From Mesorhizobium sp. (GTDB taxonomy: Bacteria > Pseudomonadota > Alphaproteobacteria > Rhizobiales > Rhizobiaceae): a stretch of DNA of 64,000 nt. Positions 51,091-60,000 of the stretch are shown piece after piece; positions within the stretch are counted from its first letter, which is position 1, and every line of letters begins with the position of its first letter. Below the pieces are notes generated by a model. The model did not search any database. It saw nothing but the letters and a program-made list of their open reading frames with translations, and had not been told where the DNA came from. Location of the stretch: the NCBI GenBank assembly GCA_027492275.1, contig JAPUFC010000032.1:32660-96659 (forward strand), written 5' to 3'. The position numbers and the translations under genes were made by a program.

Positions 51091-52965
51091 ATGGCGAGCG
51101 AGGCGGCCACACTCACCGAAGGTCTGGTTCAGGTCGTCGCGCTGCTCGGCGCCGGCGTCGTCGCCGTGCCCATCTTCAAGCGGCTGGGCCTCGGCTCCAT
51201 CCTCGGCTATCTCAGCGCCGGGCTGGTGATCGGCCCGTTCGGCCTCGCCATCTTCTCCGAGCCAGAAACCATCCTTCACGTCGCCGAGCTCGGCGTTGTC
51301 ATGTTCCTGTTCATCATCGGGCTGGAGATGCAGCCCTCGCGGCTGTGGAGCCTGCGGCGCGAGATCTTCGGCCTCGGCGCGTTGCAGGTCGGCGTCTGCG
51401 CCGCGCTCCTGACGCTGGTCGGCGTCGCCACCGACTTTCCGGTGGCGGCCTCCTTCGTCGCCGGCGCCGGCTTCGTGCTGACCTCGACGGCGATCGTGAT
51501 GCAGGTGCTGGAGGAGCGCGGCGACCTGTCGTCGCCCAAGGGCCAGAGGATGATCTCCATCCTTCTCTTGGAGGATCTGGCGATCGTGCCGCTGCTGGCG
51601 CTCGTCGCCTTCCTCGCCCCCGGCGGCGAGACCATGACGCTGGCGCAGCGCGGCGTCGACGTGCTGATCGGGCTGGCCTCCATCGCCGGGCTGATCCTCG
51701 CCGGCCGCTATCTGCTCAACCCGTTCTTCCGCATCCTCGCCAACTCGCATGCGCGCGAGGTGATGACGGCGGCGGCGCTGCTGGTCGTGCTCGGCGCCGC
51801 GCTGGCGCTCGACCTCGGCGGGCTGTCGATGGCCATGGGCGCGTTCCTGGCGGGCGTCCTGCTCTCCGAATCGACCTTCCGTCACCAGCTCGAGGCCGAC
51901 GTCGAGCCGTTCCGCGGCATCCTGCTCGGCCTGTTCTTCATCGCCGTCGGCATGTCGCTGGACCTGTCGGTGGTGGCCGCGAACTGGCGCATGATCGCCG
52001 GCTACACGCTGGCCTTCATGATCGTGAAGGCGATCGGCATCTACGCCGTCGCGCGGCTTCGCGCCTCCAGCCATCAGGAAGCGCTGGAGCGCGCCGTGGT
52101 GATGGCGCAGGGCGGCGAGTTCGCCTTCGTGCTCTATTCCTCCGCCCTGGCCTTCGGCATTCTGAGTGCGCAGGAAAACGCCGTGCTGACCGCCGTCATC
52201 ATCATGTCCATGGTGCTGACGCCGCTGGCGATGATCGTGCTCAGGCGGTTCGAGCCGAAGGACACGCAGACGCTCGACGGCGTCGACATGGCCGACGGGC
52301 TGACCGGCAGCGTGCTCATCATCGGCTTCGGCCGCTTCGGGCAGATCGCCAGCCAGCCGCTGCTGCTGCGCGGGGTCGAGGTCTCGATCATCGACAACGA
52401 CGTGGAGATGATCCAGGCCGCCGCCGATTTCGGCTTCAAGGTCTATTACGGCGACGGCACGCGGCTGGACATCCTCCACGCCGCCGGGGCGCATCAGGCG
52501 CGCGCCGTCCTGATCTGCGTCGACAAGGCGGAGACGGCGGTGCGCATCGCCGAGCTGATGCACGACGAGTTTCCGCTGGTGCCGGTGCTGGGGCGCGCCT
52601 TCGACCGGGGCGCCGCGCTCGGGCTGATCGCGGTGGGCGTCGATTTCCAGATCCGCGAGACGCTCGAATCGGCCATCGTGCTCGGCGGCGAGACTCTGCG
52701 CAGGCTCGGCGTCGAGGACGACGAGATCGCCGAGACGATCGAGGATTTGCGGCGGCGCGACGCCGAGCGGCTGGAGCTGCAGATCGCGGGCGACATCACC
52801 TCCGGCCGGCACCTGATGAAGGGCAACATACCGGACCCGACGCCGACGCCGCTGACGCGGCCGCGGCGCGCCGGACAGGCGATGAACGAGGGCGCGGCCG
52901 AGGCGCTGAAAGGCGGCGCGGCGCAAGCCGACACGGCGACGGGAGGTATAGATGGCCGGACTTGA
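51091..52965 (+). CDS. Kef-type cation:proton antiporter (CPA2) with RCK domain
   Basis: 624 aa, ATG 51091 after AGGAG. The transmembrane domain (about 10-390, 12-13 helices) has GSILGYLSAGLVIGPFG, AELGVVMFLFIIGLEMQP, FVLTSTAIVMQVLEERG and MSLDLSVV. The RCK/TrkA-N domain begins GSVLIIGFGRFGQIA (about residue 406) with a Rossmann NAD site; ARAVLICVDKAETAVRIAELMHDEF follows. A C-terminal tail of about 60 residues is Pro/Gly/Ala-rich. It is likely a K+ efflux antiporter gated by nucleotides or glutathione-type ligands. The last 14 bases overlap the DUF924 gene. Confidence 0.92.
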   Translation: MASEAATLTEGLVQVVALLGAGVVAVPIFKRLGLGSILGYLSAGLVIGPFGLAIFSEPETILHVAELGVVMFLFIIGLEMQPSRLWSLRREIFGLGALQVGVCAALLTLVGVATDFPVAASFVAGAGFVLTSTAIVMQVLEERGDLSSPKGQRMISILLLEDLAIVPLLALVAFLAPGGETMTLAQRGVDVLIGLASIAGLILAGRYLLNPFFRILANSHAREVMTAAALLVVLGAALALDLGGLSMAMGAFLAGVLLSESTFRHQLEADVEPFRGILLGLFFIAVGMSLDLSVVAANWRMIAGYTLAFMIVKAIGIYAVARLRASSHQEALERAVVMAQGGEFAFVLYSSALAFGILSAQENAVLTAVIIMSMVLTPLAMIVLRRFEPKDTQTLDGVDMADGLTGSVLIIGFGRFGQIASQPLLLRGVEVSIIDNDVEMIQAAADFGFKVYYGDGTRLDILHAAGAHQARAVLICVDKAETAVRIAELMHDEFPLVPVLGRAFDRGAALGLIAVGVDFQIRETLESAIVLGGETLRRLGVEDDEIAETIEDLRRRDAERLELQIAGDITSGRHLMKGNIPDPTPTPLTRPRRAGQAMNEGAAEALKGGAAQADTATGGIDGRT

Positions 52966-53500
52966 TCCACGGGCGAAAGGAATCGTCGACTTCTGGCGCG
53001 AAGCCGGCTTCGAGGCCTGGTTCCGCAAGGACCCGGCCTTCGACGCCGCGTTCCACGACCGTTTCCGCGACCTTCACGTCGCGGCGGCCCGGCGCGACCT
53101 CGATGCCTGGGCGGACGAGCCGGAGGGCGCGCTGGCGCTGATGATCCTGCTCGACCAGTTCCCGCGCAACTGCTTCCGCGGCACCGGCCACATGTACGCG
53201 ACCGATCCGCTGGCGCGCTATTTCGCCCGCCGCGCGCTGGCCGCCGGCCACGACGAGGCTGTGGAAAAGGATCTGCGCCTGTTCTTCTACCTCCCCTTCT
53301 CGCATTCGGAGGACATCGCCGATCAGGAGATCGCCGTCGAACGCAACCGGGCGCTGGGCGGCGAGGCCGAAAAGCATGCGATCGGCCATCGCGACATCGT
53401 CGCGCGTTTCGGCCGCTTCCCGCACCGCAACCTCATCCTCGGCCGCGAGACGACGCCGCAGGAGCAGGCGTTCATCGACGGCGGCGGCTTCGCCGGCTAG
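52952..53500 (+). CDS. DUF924 family protein
   Basis: 182 aa, ATG 52952 inside the end of the antiporter frame, so translation is coupled. The DUF924 alpha-helical (TPR-like) fold is visible in IVDFWREAGFEAWFRKDPAFD, EGALALMILLDQFPRN, the FYLPFSHSEDIADQE motif and a C-terminal RFGRFPHRNLILGRETTPQE. The function is unknown. Its TAG stop overlaps the folK stop on the other strand by two bases. Confidence 0.92.
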   Translation: MAGLDPRAKGIVDFWREAGFEAWFRKDPAFDAAFHDRFRDLHVAAARRDLDAWADEPEGALALMILLDQFPRNCFRGTGHMYATDPLARYFARRALAAGHDEAVEKDLRLFFYLPFSHSEDIADQEIAVERNRALGGEAEKHAIGHRDIVARFGRFPHRNLILGRETTPQEQAFIDGGGFAG

Positions 53501-54033
53501 TCGGCCTTTCGCCACCAACCGTCGCCGCCCGCCAGCCTGACGATACCCCCGGTATCGATGGCCGCGAGGCGTTGCGCAGCCGTCTTGCCGTCCAGCAGGA
53601 GGGCCGGCGCGATCTCGGCCAGCGGTGCGAGCACGAAGCCCCGGTCCAGCATTCGCGCATGCGGAATGCGAAGTCCTTCCTCGTCGATGATGCTGTCGCC
53701 GTAGGTCAGGATGTCGATGTCGATGGCGCGCGGGCCCCAGCGCTCGGCGCGCACGCGCTTCAGACGGCGTTCGACCTCCAGGCAAAGCGCCAGCAGCCCC
53801 CGCGGGGACCGCCCCGTCTTCAGCGCGGCGGCCGCGTTCAGAAAATCAGGCTGGTCCGTCTTGCCCCAGGGCGGCGTCCTGTAGAGCGAGGACACCGCGT
53901 CCACCTCGCTCAGCGGGTCCGCGTCGAGCAGCGCCAGCGCCGAGGCCATCGCGGCGGCGGGATCGCCGAGATTGCCGCCGAGGCTGAGATAGGCCAAGAC
54001 GCGGTCCGGCGCTTGCTCACTGGGGCCAGGCAA
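53497..54033 (-). CDS. folK: 2-amino-4-hydroxy-6-hydroxymethyldihydropteridine diphosphokinase (HPPK)
   Basis: 178 aa from a TTG start at 54033, overlapping folB by 17 bases. FolK motifs are LAYLSLGGNLGDP, SSLYRTPPWGKTDQPDFLNAA, CLEVERRLKRVRAERWGPRAIDIDIL (catalytic and substrate site) and IPHARMLDRGFVLAPLAEIAP. It transfers pyrophosphate from ATP to 6-hydroxymethyl-7,8-dihydropterin in folate synthesis. It is the last gene of folP-folB-folK. Confidence 0.95.
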   Translation of the reverse strand: MPGPSEQAPDRVLAYLSLGGNLGDPAAAMASALALLDADPLSEVDAVSSLYRTPPWGKTDQPDFLNAAAALKTGRSPRGLLALCLEVERRLKRVRAERWGPRAIDIDILTYGDSIIDEEGLRIPHARMLDRGFVLAPLAEIAPALLLDGKTAAQRLAAIDTGGIVRLAGGDGWWRKAD

Positions 54034-54382
54034 CCGTGACCTCGACGTGATCGAGTACGCCGCGCACCGGCGCGTTCGGCTTGCGCACCGTGACCTCCGC
54101 CCTGCGGACCTGCGCGAAACGGGCGACCAGCGCCTTGCCGACCTCGAGCGCCAGCGCCTCGATCAGATAGCGCCTCTGGCCGGTGATGATCGTCTCGATG
54201 ACCTGGAAGGCCGCTCCGTAGTCCACGGTGGCCTCCATGGAATCGGTTTCCAGCGCCGCGCCGCCCTCGACGGTCAGCACCGCGTCGACATAGAAGCGCT
54301 GGCCGAGCGTCTGCTCCTCGTCATGCACGCCGTGCCGGGCGAAGAAGGCGCAGTTCTGGAGGCGGATGACATAGGCGGTCAT
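54017..54382 (-). CDS. folB: dihydroneopterin aldolase
   Basis: 121 aa. Signature residues are NCAFFARHGVHDEEQTLGQRFYVD (substrate loop), the active-site Glu in DSMEATVDYGAAFQVIE, and IEALALEVGKALVARF with VRKPNAPVRGVLDHVEVTV. It converts 7,8-dihydroneopterin to 6-hydroxymethyldihydropterin plus glycolaldehyde. ATG 54382 overlaps the folP stop by four bases. Confidence 0.95.
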   Translation of the reverse strand: MTAYVIRLQNCAFFARHGVHDEEQTLGQRFYVDAVLTVEGGAALETDSMEATVDYGAAFQVIETIITGQRRYLIEALALEVGKALVARFAQVRRAEVTVRKPNAPVRGVLDHVEVTVAWPQ

Positions 54383-55230
54383 GGCCGGATTTCCCTTTCC
54401 CGCGCCAGCAGCGCGTCCGCCACCGCCAGCGCATCCCTGTTCATGGCGACGTCATGAACGCGAAACAGGGCCGCGCCCCTCAGTCTCAGCACGACGCTGG
54501 TCGCCGCCGTGCCGGCGTCGCGGTCGCCGGTCTCGCGTCCGGTCAGCCCGCCGATGAAACGCTTGCGGGATGTTCCGACCAGAAGCGGATGGCCGAGCGC
54601 GTCCAGTTCCCCGAACCTTGCCATGAGGTCGAGGTTCGCCGCCACCGTTTCCTTGCCGAAGCCGAAGCCGGGGTCGAGCGCGATCCGCTCCGCCGAAACG
54701 CCCGCCTGCCCGGCGGCCCGCAGCGATTGATCGAAAAACGCGAACTGGTCCTCGATCGGATCGGCGAGCGTCCGGCGCTCGCGGCCGGTGTGCATGATGA
54801 CGAGCCCCGCGCCGGTTTCGGCCGCGACGCGGGCAAGCGCGGCGTCCCTGCGCAACCCCCACACGTCGTTGACGATGTGGGCACCCGCCGCTACCGCCAG
54901 CCGCGCCGTCTCCGCCCTGTAGGTGTCGATCGAGATCAGCATCCCGCCGCCGGCCGCCGCCAGCGCCTCGACGACCGGCAGGACGCGGCGCTGTTCCTCG
55001 CGCGCGTCGACGGGCTCGGCCCCCGGCCGGGTCGACTCGCCGCCGACATCGACGATCGCCGCGCCCTCGTCGCGCATCCTCAGCGCCCGGGCGAGCGCGG
55101 CATCCGCCGACAAATGGAGGCCGCCGTCGGAAAAGCTGTCGGGGGTGACGTTCAGGATGCCCATGAGGCGCGCGACCGCGCCGAGCTCAAGGCTTCGGCC
55201 ATGGGCCAGATGCCAAACCCTCGTCTTCAT
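54379..55230 (-). CDS. folP: dihydropteroate synthase
   Basis: 283 aa, ATG 55230 (MKTRVWHLAHGRSLELG). DHPS motifs: GILNVTPDSFSDGG, EGAAIVDVGGESTRPGAEP, ISIDTYRAETARLAVAAGAHIVNDVWG, IMHTGRE, DPGFGFGKETVAANLDLMARF and GTSRKRFIGG. It joins p-aminobenzoate and dihydropterin pyrophosphate; the target of sulfonamides. It leads the folP-folB-folK operon and is divergent from the DUF922 protease, with a 142-base promoter gap. Confidence 0.96.
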   Translation of the reverse strand: MKTRVWHLAHGRSLELGAVARLMGILNVTPDSFSDGGLHLSADAALARALRMRDEGAAIVDVGGESTRPGAEPVDAREEQRRVLPVVEALAAAGGGMLISIDTYRAETARLAVAAGAHIVNDVWGLRRDAALARVAAETGAGLVIMHTGRERRTLADPIEDQFAFFDQSLRAAGQAGVSAERIALDPGFGFGKETVAANLDLMARFGELDALGHPLLVGTSRKRFIGGLTGRETGDRDAGTAATSVVLRLRGAALFRVHDVAMNRDALAVADALLAREREIRP

Positions 55231-55372
55231 CGCGCCTGCGCCGCCCTCGATTGCGCCGCAGCCATGCGGTCTCGCCGGGCAAAAAGCAACGGCTTTCATG
55301 GCCGTCCGGGACGAGGGCGACGTGCGTCGGGAATTCCGTTGCGTCGCGGCCGGCCCTGGCGCAAACTGGGCC

Positions 55373-56002
55373 ATGACCCGCAGGCTCCGCCTTCCAGCCC
55401 TCGTCACGTCCCTGGCCTGCCTCGCGGCGGCGTCTTTGGCCGTTCACCCGGCGGCGGCCGCATCCATGTCCAAGACCTACAGCTATTTCTCGGTGAACGG
55501 CACCACGCTCGACCAGCTCGAGATGGAGCTGACGACGCGCGGCCCGCATGTCAGCACCACCGGACGCCGCCATGCCGGCGCGACGCAGATGGAGTTCAAC
55601 ACCAAGCTGGGCTACGCGGAAAAGGGCGGCTACTGCCGCGTGGCGGAGGCGCATGTGAGCGTCAAGGCCAAGGTGATCCTGCCGCAGTGGCGGCAGCGCT
55701 CGAAGGCCTCGCAGGAGGTGCGCACGGTCTGGGACACGCTGTCCAGCGACATCAGGCGCCATGAGGAAGGCCATCTCGTCATCGCGCGCAACCATGCGCG
55801 CGAGCTGGAGGACGCCCTGCTGCGGCTGGACCGCCAGCGTTCCTGCGAGAAGGTGGCGCAGAAGGCGCAGGCGACGGCCTCGAAAATCCTCGACGAGCAC
55901 GACAAGGCGCAGTTGAACTTCGACCGCATCGAAGGCATCAATTTCGAGGATCGGATGACGCGGCTGCTGCGATACCGCATGGAGCGCACCGAGGGCCGGT
56001 AG
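55373..56002 (+). CDS. DUF922 family secreted zinc protease
   Basis: 209 aa from ATG 55373, signal peptide to about residue 28 (LVTSLACLAAASLAVHPAAAAS). The zinc-binding HEEGH is at residues 130-134 within DIRRHEEGHLVIARNHARELE. KTYSYFSVNGTTLDQLEMEL and YCRVAEAHVSVKAKVILPQWR are family-typical. It is a predicted metalloprotease of unknown target. It converges on the ferredoxin gene with only 3 bases between them. Confidence 0.88.
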   Translation: MTRRLRLPALVTSLACLAAASLAVHPAAAASMSKTYSYFSVNGTTLDQLEMELTTRGPHVSTTGRRHAGATQMEFNTKLGYAEKGGYCRVAEAHVSVKAKVILPQWRQRSKASQEVRTVWDTLSSDIRRHEEGHLVIARNHARELEDALLRLDRQRSCEKVAQKAQATASKILDEHDKAQLNFDRIEGINFEDRMTRLLRYRMERTEGR

Positions 56003-56005
56003 CGC

Positions 56006-56326
56006 TCAGCCCTGGCGCTCGGGCGTGGTGACCACCAGCCCGTCCATCTCGTCGGTCAGCCGGATCTGGCACGACAGGCGCGAATTGGGCCGAACGTCGG
56101 ACGCGAAATCCAGCATGTCCTCCTCGATCGGCGACGGCTCGCCGACCACGCCGGTCCACGCCTCGTCGACATAGACATGGCAGGTGGCGCAGGCGCAGGC
56201 GCCCCCGCATTCCGCATCGATCCCCGGCACGGCGTTGCGCACGGCGTTCTCCATCACGGAGGAGCCGGGCTCCGCCTCGACCTCGAAGCGCGTGCCGTCG
56301 TGATTGACGTAGGTGACCTTGATCAT
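56006..56326 (-). CDS. 2Fe-2S ferredoxin (adrenodoxin type)
   Basis: 106 aa, ATG 56326 ([23 protein letters not shown]). Cysteine ligands follow C-x5-C-x2-C in [16 protein letters not shown], with the distant fourth in [15 protein letters not shown]. This is the vertebrate-type/FdxB class. Such ferredoxins serve P450 systems or Fe-S cluster assembly; no partner is nearby. Confidence 0.93.
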   Translation of the reverse strand: MIKVTYVNHDGTRFEVEAEPGSSVMENAVRNAVPGIDAECGGACACATCHVYVDEAWTGVVGEPSPIEEDMLDFASDVRPNSRLSCQIRLTDEMDGLVVTTPERQG

Positions 56327-56393
56327 GAAAACTCCCCGACCGCCCTCGACATAGATCGTCTTCCGGCCCTGTCAACCTGCCGCGGGCCGGACC

Positions 56394-56768
56394 TCAGCGG
56401 CTGATGGCCGCGATGAAGTCGCGGACCTCGTCGACGAGGCGTTCGAGACGCCTGGGAAGCGCGGCGTCGCCGGGCGCCGCCTCGATCGCCTCCGCGCAGT
56501 CGGCGATCGGCATGGCGCCGACTGCGAGCGCGGAACCCTTCAGCCCGTGCGCCAGCCTGCGCCGCTCCTCGCCATCGGCAAGCCGGAGCGCCTCGCAGGC
56601 GGCGGCGGACTGCTGCGCGAACAGCGCCAGCACTTCGCGTTCCAGCGCGGGGTCCTCCATGGTCTGGCGCGCCAGCCGCGCGAGATCGATCGGACGTCGG
56701 CGCGCCCTGCCCGAGGATTCCCCGCCCGGCATGGAAAAGGCCACGCCTCGTACGGTGCTCAAGGTCAT
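56394..56768 (-). CDS. Hpt domain phosphotransfer protein
   Basis: 124 aa from ATG 56768 (MTLSTVRGVAFSMPGG). The Hpt motif RRLAHGLKGSALAVGA puts the phosphorylatable His at residue 74, with ALFAQQSAAACEALRLADGEE as the first helix and ERLVDEVRDFIAAISR as the last. It is a stand-alone Hpt with no kinase next to it, divergently transcribed from the GPR-like gene. It is not ChpT, which has a degenerate ATPase fold. Confidence 0.8.
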   Translation of the reverse strand: MTLSTVRGVAFSMPGGESSGRARRRPIDLARLARQTMEDPALEREVLALFAQQSAAACEALRLADGEERRRLAHGLKGSALAVGAMPIADCAEAIEAAPGDAALPRRLERLVDEVRDFIAAISR

Positions 56769-57050
56769 GACGTTTGCCTCATGAAAACATGTCGAAAAGC
56801 CGTCCCGATCCTGTCGGGCGGATGTGCACATTCAGTTAATTGTGGAACTGGAGAAAGCTGGCGCAAATCCGCCAAAATCGTGGCGCTGTTAACCTTATGT
56901 TTAAAGTTTTATACAAGTGCGCGAATGCATGTTTCCTTTACCCCTTTGTGTCACTACGATGCAGTGGGTCCATATGAGCCTCATGCGCTGACAAGAAAAG
57001 ACGCGGCACCCAGCGGCCGCCGGCGCTCCATCTGTACAGGGTAAGGCGGC

Positions 57051-60000
57051 ATGGCAAAAAAACCGACGACGACCAAGAACGTGGGCAACGATGTTGCCAG
57101 GGAACTCGAAGAGGCGCTTGACCTCGATCTCTCTGGCGGGCCCGGCGATCTCGACATGGCGGCGTCGATCGACGACCTCGAGGCGCAGATATCCCAGGCG
57201 GCGGACGAGCTCGCCCGCGAGGGGCGCGCCAGCGAGGCAGCCGGCCCCGCGAAATCCCCCCTCTCCCGTCCCGCTTCCCCCGCGCCCGCCGCCCGGCAGG
57301 ATTTCGGCCCGCTCGAACCCGTCGCCCCCGCCGGCGGCCCGGCTCCTTTCTCGCCCGCCAACGACGACCGGCAGAAGGATTTCCGCTCGACCCTTCGCGG
57401 CCTGAACCGGCGCGCCCCGACCACGATCTACTGGCTGGCGGCGCTGCTCTCCGTCGCCTGGATCGGCGTCGCGACGCTTCTGGCCGACCGGCTGTACGGA
57501 TCGACCCTGTGGGCGATCCGCGAGCCGGCCGAGATCGTCCAGCGGCCGGAATGGATTGTCTTCCTGGTCGGCACGCTGCTGCCGGTCGCCTTCATCTGGG
57601 CCTTCGCCGCCATGGTGCGCCGGGCGCAGGAGATGCGCATTGCGGCGCAGTCCATGACCGAGGTGGCGTTCCGCCTGGCCGAGCCGGAAAACCTGGCGCA
57701 GGACCGCATCATGACGGTCGGCCAGGCCGTGCGCCGCGAGGTGGCGGCCATGGGCGAAGGCATCGAGCGCACGCTGGCGCGCGCTGTCGAGCTCGAAACG
57801 CTCGTCCACGCCGAGGTCAACCAGATCGAGCGCTCCTATTCCGACAACGCCTCGCGCATCCGTTCGCTGGTCGACGGGCTGGGCAGCGAGCGCGAGGCGG
57901 TGGTGAGCCATGCCGAGCGCGTCCGCTCGTCCATCACCAGCGCGCACGAGACGCTGCGCGACGAGATCGGCGCGGCCAGCGACATCATCCGCGACACGAT
58001 CCTCAACGCCTCGACCAAGCTGTCGATGACGATCACGACCTCGGGCGACACGCTCATCGACCGCATCAACGACAGCGGCATGAGCCTTTTCGATTCCATG
58101 GATTCGCGCGTCGACGCCATCACCGACCGCCTGTCGACCTCCGGCGAGGGCTTCGCCAGCCTCTTGGACACGCGCATCGCCAAGCTGACCGACAGCACCG
58201 ACAATTTGAGCCGCTCGCTGGCCGACCTGCTGGACGACCGCACGCAGGGCATGGTGTCGCTGCTCGGCGGCGCGGCGCGCACGTTGAGCGCCGAGTTCGA
58301 GAACAGCCTGTCGGGCATCGAGCGCACGCTGGCGGAACGCGGCCAGGGCCTGATCTCCGAGTTCGAGACCCGCGCGCAGGCGCTGGACACCGGCACCGCC
58401 AAGCTTAACGCCGCGCTGGAGGCGCGCGCGCGCCAGATCAACGATTCTCTGGTCGAGCGCGCCCGCGAGATCGCCACCACCTTCACCGAAGGGCGCGACA
58501 CGCTGTTCGGCATGATCGACGAGGGCAAGGCGCGCATCGGCGCCGAGATGGCCGACATCGTCGCCTCCACCTCCTCCATGCTGGAAGGTCGCGCGGAAGA
58601 CTTCGCCGGCCGGCTGGAAAACGCCCGCCACGTCGTGTCCCGCGCCTTCGACGGCGACATCCAGCGGCTGGCGGAAGCCCGCGCGCAGATCGACGATGCG
58701 GTGGACAACCATTCGCGCAAGCTGGCCGAAAGCCGCGAGCGCATGGCCAACGCCCTGCAGTCGGACCTCGCCCGCTTCGCGGAAGGCCGCGCCAGCATCG
58801 ACGCCGCGGTCAGCGGCCAGGTGCAGAAGCTGGCCGAGGGCCGCAACCTTCTGTCCCGCGCCCTGGAGGATGACCTGCGCAAGGTCAACGACCAGCGCGC
58901 CGTCATCGACGCCTCGCTGACCGATCAGCTCGATCGCCTCGCGGCGGGTCGCGACAAGCTCGCGAGGGCACTGAACGACGACTCCGAGAAGCTGACGCAA
59001 GCCCGCGTATCCATTGATGAAATGGTCGCCGGTCATGTCGGAAAGCTGGCCGAGGGCCGCAACATCCTGGCGCGCGCTTTGGAAACCGACCTCGCCAAGC
59101 TCGGCGAAACCCGCAAGAACATCGACGGCATCGTCGCCTCGCAGGTGGAGAAGCTGGCCGAGGGCCGCGACATCCTCTCGCGCGCGCTGAAGTCCGATTT
59201 GGCAAGCATAGACAACATCGTAGCGGCGCAGGTTCAGAAATTCGCCGATGGCCGCAGCAGCATCTCGCAGGCGCTCGACGGCGATCTGGCGCGGCTGGCC
59301 GAGGGCCGCGACGCGGTCGAGGGCATGGTGTCCGACCAGATGAAGCGGCTGGAACAGGGCCGCGACCTGCTGGCGCAGGCGCTGGAGGCCGATATAACCG
59401 GCATCAACAGCCTGCTGGCCACCCATGTCGAGAAATTCGCGTCGGGCCGCGCCGGCCTCACCCGCGCCCTCGACGAGGATCTGGAGAAGCTGGCCGCCAG
59501 CCGCGCCAGCATCGACAACGCCGTCTCGGGCCAGGTCGAGAAGCTGGCCGAGGGCCGCGACATCCTGCGACGCGCCCTCGAGGCCGACATGCGCAAGCTC
59601 TCCGAGGCGCGCGCCGAGATCGACGGCATGGTCGACGGGCATGTGCAGAAGCTGGCCGAGGGCCGCGAGTCGCTCGCCCGGTCGCTGGAGGCCGATCTCG
59701 GCAGGCTGGCCGAGACCCGCTCGGGCATCGACGGGCTGGTCGGCGACCAGGTGGCGAAGATCGCGCAGGGCCGCGAAATCCTCACCAGCGCGCTGATGGC
59801 CGACCTCGAGAAGATCGCCGAAAGCCGCTCGGCCGTGGACGAGCTCGTCGCCGCGCAGGCCGCCCGCCTGGCGCAGAGCCGCGAGGAGCTGTCGCGCACG
59901 CTGGAGAACGACATCGAGAAGATGGAGCGCGTCGTCGCCGGCCATATGGCCCGCTTCGAGGACGGACGCGCCATGCTGACCAGCGCGCTGGAGGACGATC

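Noticed and set aside
56889..56904. TTAA-N8-TTAA as a full CtrA box
   Set aside because: The consensus spacing is N7. Kept only as a weak hint in a finding.
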